A DNA stretch of 64,000 bases from the NCBI GenBank assembly GCA_964423425.1, contig CAYRES010000001.1, positions 124,001 to 188,000 on the forward strand, in the 5' to 3' direction. This DNA comes from CAYRES01 sp964423425. GTDB lineage: Bacteria > Actinomycetota > Thermoleophilia > RBG-16-64-13. Shown here in pieces: positions 59,169 to 64,000 of the stretch; the stretch's first letter is position 1, and the number at the start of each line of letters is the position of its first letter. A program made the position numbers and the translations under genes. The notes under the pieces were generated by a model, which did no database searches, was not told where the DNA came from, and worked only from the letters and a program-made list of their open reading frames with translations.

Positions 59169-59475
59169 CGAACCCTCCAGGTAGAAAAACCTACGACGGC
59201 ATCCACGAAGCCGGACCCAGAGAGAAGAGTGAACCTGAGCGGAATGCAGGCGGCCCCCCCAAAGGGCTGTGCCCTGTCGATGCACCTCCCAAGAATACCA
59301 CGGTTGGATGAGCCGCCGCGCAGGTGGCCGGAATAGGGGGTGAGGTTCCCGGTCCCAGGCGGCCGCGGGGTGTCTCGGGGGCAAGTGCACATTGAGCGCG
59401 TGCACATTCATTTGATACATTGTCTGGCTGGCGGACCAACCAAACCCGTGGCAGCGTCGGAAAGGAATATGGTGG
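59169..59475. promoter_or_regulatory. 307-nt divergent spacer between the RRM gene and nfnA
   Basis: Beyond the promoter elements listed at 59385-59421 for nfnA, no convincing gene is present. The half next to the RRM gene (59169-59330) contains its SD and untranslated leader and no clear -10 box. Confidence 0.5.
59385..59421 (+). promoter_or_regulatory. nfnAB promoter with a direct-repeat operator
   Basis: TTGAGC (59392-59397), spacer 18 bp, TACATT (59416-59421) form a promoter-like pair about 55 nt before nfnA. The 9-mer GTGCACATT occurs at 59385-59393 and again at 59400-59408, 15 bp apart, flanking the -35 box; its first six bases are palindromic. This looks like a regulator binding site. 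Confidence 0.5.
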
Positions 59476-60306
59476 ATGTTCAAGGTACTGAGTAACGAAG
59501 AGATTGCACCTCAGCTCCACAAGATGGTGATTGAGGCGCCGAGGGTGGCGAAGACCCGGCTCCCCGGGCAGTTCGTCATCATCCGCCTGAAGGAAGGAGC
59601 CGAGCGGATTCCGCTCACTATTGCCGACGATGATCCGGAAGCAGGGACGATCACGCTCATCATTCAAGCAGTCGGCATCAGTACGAAAGACATCGTGGCC
59701 GAACCCGCTGGCGGTTACATACGTGATGTGGCCGGTCCTTTGGGTGAGCCAACCGAGATAGAGAACTTCGGCCGTGTGGCCTGCGTGGGCGGTGGCGCGG
59801 GCATCGCCGTGCTGTTCCCTTTGGCCAAGGCCTTGGCCGGCGCGGGCAACCAGCTCACGACCATCATCGGTGGCCGTAGCGAGGGTTACGTGATCCTCAA
59901 GGACGAGCTGGCCGAGTTCTCCGATGAGCTGCTCATCACTACCGAAGACGGGTCCCTGGGCGAGAAGGGATTCGTCACCGCACCCCTCAAGCGTCTGCTC
60001 GAAGATCAGGCCAAGAGCCCGCAGGCCGTGTACGCGGTGGGCCCGGTGCCGATGATGAGGGCCGTTGCTGATCTCACCAAGGAATACGGGGTGAAGACCA
60101 TCGTGTCGCTGAACCCCATCATGATCGACGGTACCGGCATGTGTGGCGGCTGCCGGGTGACCGTGGGTGGCGAGGTGAAGTTCGCCTGCGTCGACGGCCC
60201 GGAGTTCGACGGCCATGAAGTCGACTTCGACGAGCTGGCCGCCCGGCAGAACGCCTATCTGGAATGTGACGAACACGGGTGCCGTCTTACGTCGGCCCTC
60301 AAGTAG
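59476..60306 (+). CDS. nfnA: NADH-dependent ferredoxin:NADP oxidoreductase subunit A (NfnA/SudB)
   Basis: 276 aa. FNR-like domains: an FAD-binding domain with RIPLTIADDDPEAGTITLII and an NAD-binding part VACVGGGAGIAVLFPLAKAL. The C-terminal Cys motif is GTGMCGGCRVTVGGEVKFAC, the binding site for the [2Fe-2S] cluster. With NfnB it bifurcates electrons between NADPH, NAD and ferredoxin. ATG at 59476; an overlapping ATG at 59469 is in another frame. It is followed 15 nt later by nfnB. Confidence 0.93.
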   Translation: MFKVLSNEEIAPQLHKMVIEAPRVAKTRLPGQFVIIRLKEGAERIPLTIADDDPEAGTITLIIQAVGISTKDIVAEPAGGYIRDVAGPLGEPTEIENFGRVACVGGGAGIAVLFPLAKALAGAGNQLTTIIGGRSEGYVILKDELAEFSDELLITTEDGSLGEKGFVTAPLKRLLEDQAKSPQAVYAVGPVPMMRAVADLTKEYGVKTIVSLNPIMIDGTGMCGGCRVTVGGEVKFACVDGPEFDGHEVDFDELAARQNAYLECDEHGCRLTSALK

Positions 60307-60321
60307 CGGGAGCAACAACGC

Positions 60322-61728
60322 ATGACTGAACTGAGCTCGAAGGAGAGGATGGCGATCACTCGGACCACCATGCCCGAGCAGGATGCCATCGAGCGTAGCG
60401 CCAATTTCAAGGAAGTAAACCTGGGCCTGTCTGCTGAGTGGGCCATACGTGAGGCTCAACGCTGCCTGAGTTGTAAGAAGAGACCCTGTGTGGACGGCTG
60501 CCCGGTCAACGTGCGTATCCCCGACTTCCTCGAGAAGTTGGCCGACGGCGACTTGGCAGGTGCGGCCGCCATTCTACGGGCCGACAACGCGCTTCCGGCA
60601 ACCACCGGGAGGGTATGCCCACAGGAGATGCAGTGTGAGGGCAAGTGCGTCAGGGGCAAGCGCGGAGAACCGGTGGCCATCGGTTGGCTGGAGCGCTTCG
60701 TGGCAGATTGGGCAGCCGAGAACCTCGAGCCGGACAAGGCTCCTGCAGAAGCGACCGGTTTCAAGGTAGCGGTCATAGGCTCCGGCCCCGGCGGGTTGAC
60801 CGCGGCGGGTGAATTGGCCCGCATGGGCCACAGCGTCCACGTGTTCGAGGCGCTTCACGACACCGGCGGTGTGCTCAGGTACGGCATTCCCGAGTTCCGT
60901 CTGCCGAAGCGCATCGTCGACAATGAAGTCGAGAATCTCAAAGCTCTCGGGGTGGAGATCGAGTGTAACGTCATTGTGGGACGCACCATTACTCTCGACG
61001 ACATCGTGGACGAGTACGATGCGGTGTTTGTGGCTAACGGCGCCGGCCTACCCATGTTCCTGAACATCCCCGGTGAGAACCTCAAGGGAGTGTATTCGGC
61101 CAACGAGTATCTCACCCGAGTGAATCTCATGGGCGCCTGGATGGACGATCCCTGCGGTACGCCCATCGCACGCGGTAAGCGGGTGGTGGTATTCGGTGGT
61201 GGCAACGTGGCCATGGACAGCGTACGCACAGCCAAACGTCTCGGCGCCGACCGGGCCATCATCGCCTACCGGCGGGGCCGGGAAGAGATGCCTGCACGGC
61301 AGGAAGAGATCAAGCACGCCGAAGAGGAGCAGGTGGAGTTCATGTTCCTCGTGGCTCCGCTCGAGATACTGGGCGACGAGCAGGGCTGGGTGAGGGCGGT
61401 CAGGCTGCAGGAGATGGAGCTGGGCGAACCCGATGCCTCCGGCCGGCGGCGTCCGCAGCCCATCCCGGGCAGTGAGTACGAGCTCGAATGCGACATCGTG
61501 GTGGTGGCCCTTGGCACCGTGGCCAACCCGTTGCTCACGAGCGCAACGCCCGCCCTCAAGGTCGACAAGTGGGGCAACATCCTCGCCGATGAAGGCCAGT
61601 CCACCTCTCTGCCCGGCGTCTACGCCGGCGGCGACATCGTGCGCGGTGGCGCCACGGTCATCTTGGCCATGGGCGACGGCAAGCGCGCGGCGTGTTCAAT
61701 CGACGAGTACTTGAAGAGTAAGAGTTAA
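60322..61728 (+). CDS. nfnB: NADH-dependent ferredoxin:NADP oxidoreductase subunit B (NfnB, GltA-like)
   Basis: 468 aa. N-terminal 4Fe-4S region CLSCKKRPCVDGCPV (Cys48, 51, 56, 60) and CPQEMQCEGKCVRGK (Cys99, 105, 109) precede two nucleotide folds, VAVIGSGPGGLTAAGELARM and VVVFGGGNVAMDSVRTAKRL. GltD-type glutamate synthase small subunits look the same, but pairing with NfnA and absence of gltB make it NfnB. It carries the bifurcating FAD. Typical of strict anaerobes. Confidence 0.95.
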   Translation: MTELSSKERMAITRTTMPEQDAIERSANFKEVNLGLSAEWAIREAQRCLSCKKRPCVDGCPVNVRIPDFLEKLADGDLAGAAAILRADNALPATTGRVCPQEMQCEGKCVRGKRGEPVAIGWLERFVADWAAENLEPDKAPAEATGFKVAVIGSGPGGLTAAGELARMGHSVHVFEALHDTGGVLRYGIPEFRLPKRIVDNEVENLKALGVEIECNVIVGRTITLDDIVDEYDAVFVANGAGLPMFLNIPGENLKGVYSANEYLTRVNLMGAWMDDPCGTPIARGKRVVVFGGGNVAMDSVRTAKRLGADRAIIAYRRGREEMPARQEEIKHAEEEQVEFMFLVAPLEILGDEQGWVRAVRLQEMELGEPDASGRRRPQPIPGSEYELECDIVVVALGTVANPLLTSATPALKVDKWGNILADEGQSTSLPGVYAGGDIVRGGATVILAMGDGKRAACSIDEYLKSKS

Positions 61729-61771
61729 GAGATTCCCCTCCGGCCAATCCGGTAGGGGCCGCAAGAGATGT

Positions 61772-61811
61772 GAGCAACCCGGGGGCGGCGCCGGCCGCCC
61801 CCGGGTTGCTC
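61772..61811. terminator. 18-bp perfect bidirectional hairpin after nfnB
   Basis: Arms 61772-61789 and 61794-61811, loop GCCG, lie between nfnB and the convergent small gene. It starts 44 nt after the nfnB stop. GC-rich with no T-run. Confidence 0.75.
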
Positions 61812-61821
61812 CCTGTGCCCC

Positions 61822-62082
61822 TCAGCGGCCGGACGCTCCGCTCCGGCCCCATCTCCTCTCGAGAAGCGCGTAGATGATCGCGGCCACTCCCAGCCCGAGA
61901 AGTACCAACAGGCGCACGGGCGTTCCCGTTGTGGTCGGATCCTTGTGTGGTCCGCCCGGGCGGCGGGAGGCGCCGGCGTTCGCGGGTGTCATGGCGGTGG
62001 TGGGGGGCGGCGCCGACCGTGGTTGAGGAGCGGGCGGCCGCTCCAGAGCCGTCGTGCGGAGACCCTTCACGCGCGGAGCCAT
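61822..62082 (-). CDS. Small C-tail membrane protein
   Basis: 86 aa. Basic, Pro/Ala/Thr-rich N-terminal half, then one membrane helix (VRLLVLLGLGVAAIIYALLE) and a short basic tail RRWGRSGASGR. ATG overlaps the stop of the upstream yjbQ gene as TAATG, which suggests translational coupling. No homologue recognised. Length and low complexity make it the least certain protein-coding call here. Confidence 0.5.
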   Translation of the reverse strand: MAPRVKGLRTTALERPPAPQPRSAPPPTTAMTPANAGASRRPGGPHKDPTTTGTPVRLLVLLGLGVAAIIYALLERRWGRSGASGR

Positions 62083-62543
62083 TACTCACCGAAGACCTTG
62101 ATCACCAGACGCTTCGGGCGCCTGCCGTCGAACTCGCAGTAGAAGACGTGCTGCCAGGGACCGAGGTCGAGGCGCCCCTTGGTCACCGGCATCAGAACCT
62201 GATGGTGGGTGAGGAGGTTCTTGAGATGCGCATCCCCATTGTCTTCACCGTTCAGGTGGTGCCGGTAGTCACCGCCCTCGGGGAGTAGCGCGGTCGCAAC
62301 TTCGTTGACGGGAGGGTGCCAGGAGGGCGGAGCTATCTTGTCGAGCCACTCCAAGGCGTCCGCTTGAATGCCGGGGTCGTCATCATTCACCCATACGGCG
62401 GCGGTGATGTGCATGGCGGAGACCAAGGCCATGCCTTCACTGATGCCCGCCTCGTCCACGGCTCTCTGGACGTCCTCGGTGATACGGACGAACTCACGTC
62501 TGCGGGCCGTGGTGAATGTTCGATACGTCGTGTGCCACTTCAA
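62082..62543 (-). CDS. YjbQ family protein (UPF0047, thiamine-phosphate synthase-like)
   Basis: 153 aa. Conserved blocks: GMALVSAMHITAAVWVNDDD, NGEDNGDAHLKNLLTHHQVL and GPWQHVFYCEFDGRRPKRL. Some members have weak thiamine-phosphate synthase activity; the physiological role is unclear. ATG at 62543 follows GGGAGG. Upstream 174 nt to the next gene contain no obvious feature. Confidence 0.92.
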   Translation of the reverse strand: MKWHTTYRTFTTARRREFVRITEDVQRAVDEAGISEGMALVSAMHITAAVWVNDDDPGIQADALEWLDKIAPPSWHPPVNEVATALLPEGGDYRHHLNGEDNGDAHLKNLLTHHQVLMPVTKGRLDLGPWQHVFYCEFDGRRPKRLVIKVFGE

Positions 62544-62717
62544 GACGGTAACCTCCCTGGGGTCATTGGCTCATGGGGTCGTGCGCAGCCGACCGGAAGA
62601 CGGCGTTCGCTCACAGTATGCCCAAAGGGCTGCATTGCCTATGCCGGCAGCCCGGTGGGTGAGTCGCTCTACCCGGTGGTGTAGTGCTCACAGCCCCGGC
62701 CGTGGGGTCCTGTTACC

Positions 62718-64000
62718 ATGTATCCTGACATGGGATCCGACGAGTACAGACCCAAGAGGGTCCCGGCGCCTTGGCGCTCGGCGCTGAATGCCCAAGGAGT
62801 GGCGTGGCTTCTCGTGTACGTCTGCCTTGTGCTTCTGCCCCTGGCTCTCCTTCTGGTGGGGCCGGTACCGCCGGGCCGGGAGTTCCTGCGCGAACTCTCA
62901 GTGGCCCTGGCCTTCGCCGGTACGGCGATTCTCGCTCTGCAGTTCGCGCTTACGGCGCGGTTCAGGCGCATCAAGGCCCCCTACGGCATCGACTTGGTGT
63001 ACCATTTCCATCGCGAGATCTCCTATGTGGCCCTCACTCTCTTGGTGGCTCATCCCGTGCTCCTCTTCGTGCTGAGCCCTCGCCTGCTGGCCCTGCTCAA
63101 CCCGCTGACCGCCCCTTGGCGGGCGAGGTTCGCCGTTGTCGCCCTCTTGGCGCTCATCGCCATAGTGCTGACCTCGGTGCTGCGCCGGCGCCTTCACATC
63201 AAGTACGAGGCCTGGCGTCACGTACACGGCATACTCGCCGTGGTGGCCGTGGCCCTCGCCGTCGCTCACATCGAGGGTGTGGGCCACTACGTGAACACTC
63301 CCTGGAAACGGTTACTGTGGATCGCGTACCCCTCGCTGTGGGGCGGCCTTCTCCTCTACCTGAGCCTGGTGCGTCCCTGGCGGCTCACGCGACGGCCCTG
63401 GGTGGTGAGCGAAGTGAAGCCGGAGCGGGGAGCGGCTCATACCATGGTACTCGAAGCACAGGGCCATTCCGGTATGAGCTTCTTGCCCGGGCAGTTCGCC
63501 TGGCTCACCGTGGGCGAATCCCCCTTCCTGCGCCACGAGCATCCTTTCTCGTTCTCGAGCAGCGCGGGCGGACGCAAGAGAGTGTCTTTCACCATCAAGG
63601 AAGTTGGTGATTTCACCTCACGGGTGAAGGAGATTCCTCCGGGTGCGAAAGTCTTTCTCGATGGAGCCTATGGATACTTCAGCATCGACCGGCACGAGGC
63701 CCCGGGGTATGTGTTCGTGGCGGGAGGCATCGGCATCACGCCCCTCATGGGTATGCTGAGGACGATGGCTGACCGAGACGATCGGCGGCCCGTGCTTCTC
63801 ATCGATGTGAACCGGGAGTGGGAGTCCATCACCTTCCGGGAGGAGTTGGCGGAACTGGAGCAGCGCCTCGAGCTGACCGTGGTCCACGTGCTCACCCGGC
63901 CGGCGCCCGGATGGACGGGTCCTTCAGGGCGTTTCAGGGCAGACATGCTTTGTGGCCTCCTGCCGGACGACATGCTCGAGAGGGACTACTTCATATGCGG
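62718..64000 (+). CDS. Ferric-reductase-like transmembrane flavoprotein (cut by window end)
   Basis: At least 427 residues. About six membrane helices from residue 25 include paired His in FHREISYVALTLLVAHP and WRHVHGILAVVAVALAVAH that could hold two hemes. A FAD-binding FNR domain with HEHPFSFSSS and an NAD-binding segment VFVAGGIGITPLMGMLRTMA follow. Related NOX/FRE-type proteins move electrons from NAD(P)H across the membrane to ferric iron or oxygen. The C-terminal end is outside the window. Start ATG 62718 or 62730. Confidence 0.85.
   Translation, partial: MYPDMGSDEYRPKRVPAPWRSALNAQGVAWLLVYVCLVLLPLALLLVGPVPPGREFLRELSVALAFAGTAILALQFALTARFRRIKAPYGIDLVYHFHREISYVALTLLVAHPVLLFVLSPRLLALLNPLTAPWRARFAVVALLALIAIVLTSVLRRRLHIKYEAWRHVHGILAVVAVALAVAHIEGVGHYVNTPWKRLLWIAYPSLWGGLLLYLSLVRPWRLTRRPWVVSEVKPERGAAHTMVLEAQGHSGMSFLPGQFAWLTVGESPFLRHEHPFSFSSSAGGRKRVSFTIKEVGDFTSRVKEIPPGAKVFLDGAYGYFSIDRHEAPGYVFVAGGIGITPLMGMLRTMADRDDRRPVLLIDVNREWESITFREELAELEQRLELTVVHVLTRPAPGWTGPSGRFRADMLCGLLPDDMLERDYFIC

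Noticed and set aside
1..64000. tRNA, rRNA, CRISPR, IS elements, attachment sites
   Set aside because: I scanned intergenic regions for T-loop motifs, repeat-spacer patterns and transposase motifs and saw none; short or unusual ones could be missed by eye.

Overview
This is 64 kb of a high-GC bacterial chromosome, most likely from an anaerobic or facultative actinobacterium. Three things point that way: the murB-ftsQ-ftsZ-pgeF-yggS-sepF-proC-divIVA division cluster, the actinobacterial pairing of zwf with opcA next to tkt and tal, and the frequent GTG starts. Anaerobic metabolism is suggested by an electron-bifurcating NfnAB transhydrogenase, a ring-opening hydrolase of the benzoyl-CoA pathway (BamA/Oah type) and a peroxiredoxin that reads through an in-frame UGA as selenocysteine. 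The lineage cannot be fixed below phylum level from this sequence alone. I see no rRNA, tRNA, CRISPR array, insertion sequence or prophage.

Layout. 1-9.4 kb: the end of murB, then ftsQ, ftsZ, pgeF, yggS, sepF, proC, divIVA, yggU, a DksA-type zinc-finger gene, lspA and an rluD-type gene, all on the + strand. 9.4-14.4 kb: a TRAP transporter (dctPQM) with a maleate isomerase/Asp-Glu racemase family enzyme and an unknown 129-aa protein, ending at a strong hairpin shared with putA on the opposite strand (14.4-17.4 kb). 17.6-23.8 kb: the pentose-phosphate operon tkt-tal-zwf-opcA. 23.8-30.6 kb: the pyrimidine genes pyrR, pyrB, pyrC and carA, with two near-identical PyrR-binding RNA elements in front of pyrB and pyrC. 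Between pyrB and pyrC sit a zinc-ribbon protein, a close homologue of animal steroid 5-alpha-reductases and an unknown gene.

30.6-41.0 kb: plsY, a family 2 glycosyltransferase, a DUF3467 protein, the selenocysteine peroxiredoxin, a secreted SLH-domain polysaccharide deacetylase, an anchored beta-propeller protein, a photolyase, adenine deaminase, an AlkD-like protein and a membrane protein. 41.1-48.7 kb: an ACT-domain protein, a complete branched-chain-type ABC transporter (livKHMGF), a phenylacetate-CoA ligase and a FlK-like thioesterase, which together look like an aromatic-acid uptake and activation unit. 48.7-52.9 kb: orphan peptide-type ABC permeases divergent from an SDR dehydrogenase and the BamA/Oah hydrolase. 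52.9-59.2 kb: an extremely G/C-homopolymeric palindromic spacer, then small unknowns, a DUF2254 protein, a GerMN lipoprotein, an anchored FAD oxidoreductase, an alpha/beta hydrolase, a DUF2188 protein and an RRM protein. 59.4-64 kb: nfnAB, a small membrane protein, a YjbQ protein and a truncated ferric-reductase-like flavoprotein.

Recurring features are long, perfect GC-rich hairpins without U-tracts. They lie at convergent gene ends and directly after both binding-protein genes (dctP and livK). The observations most worth following are the selenoprotein with its SECIS-like hairpin at the expected distance, the duplicated PyrR elements with a compensatory base change, the steroid-reductase homologue, and the BamA homologue.
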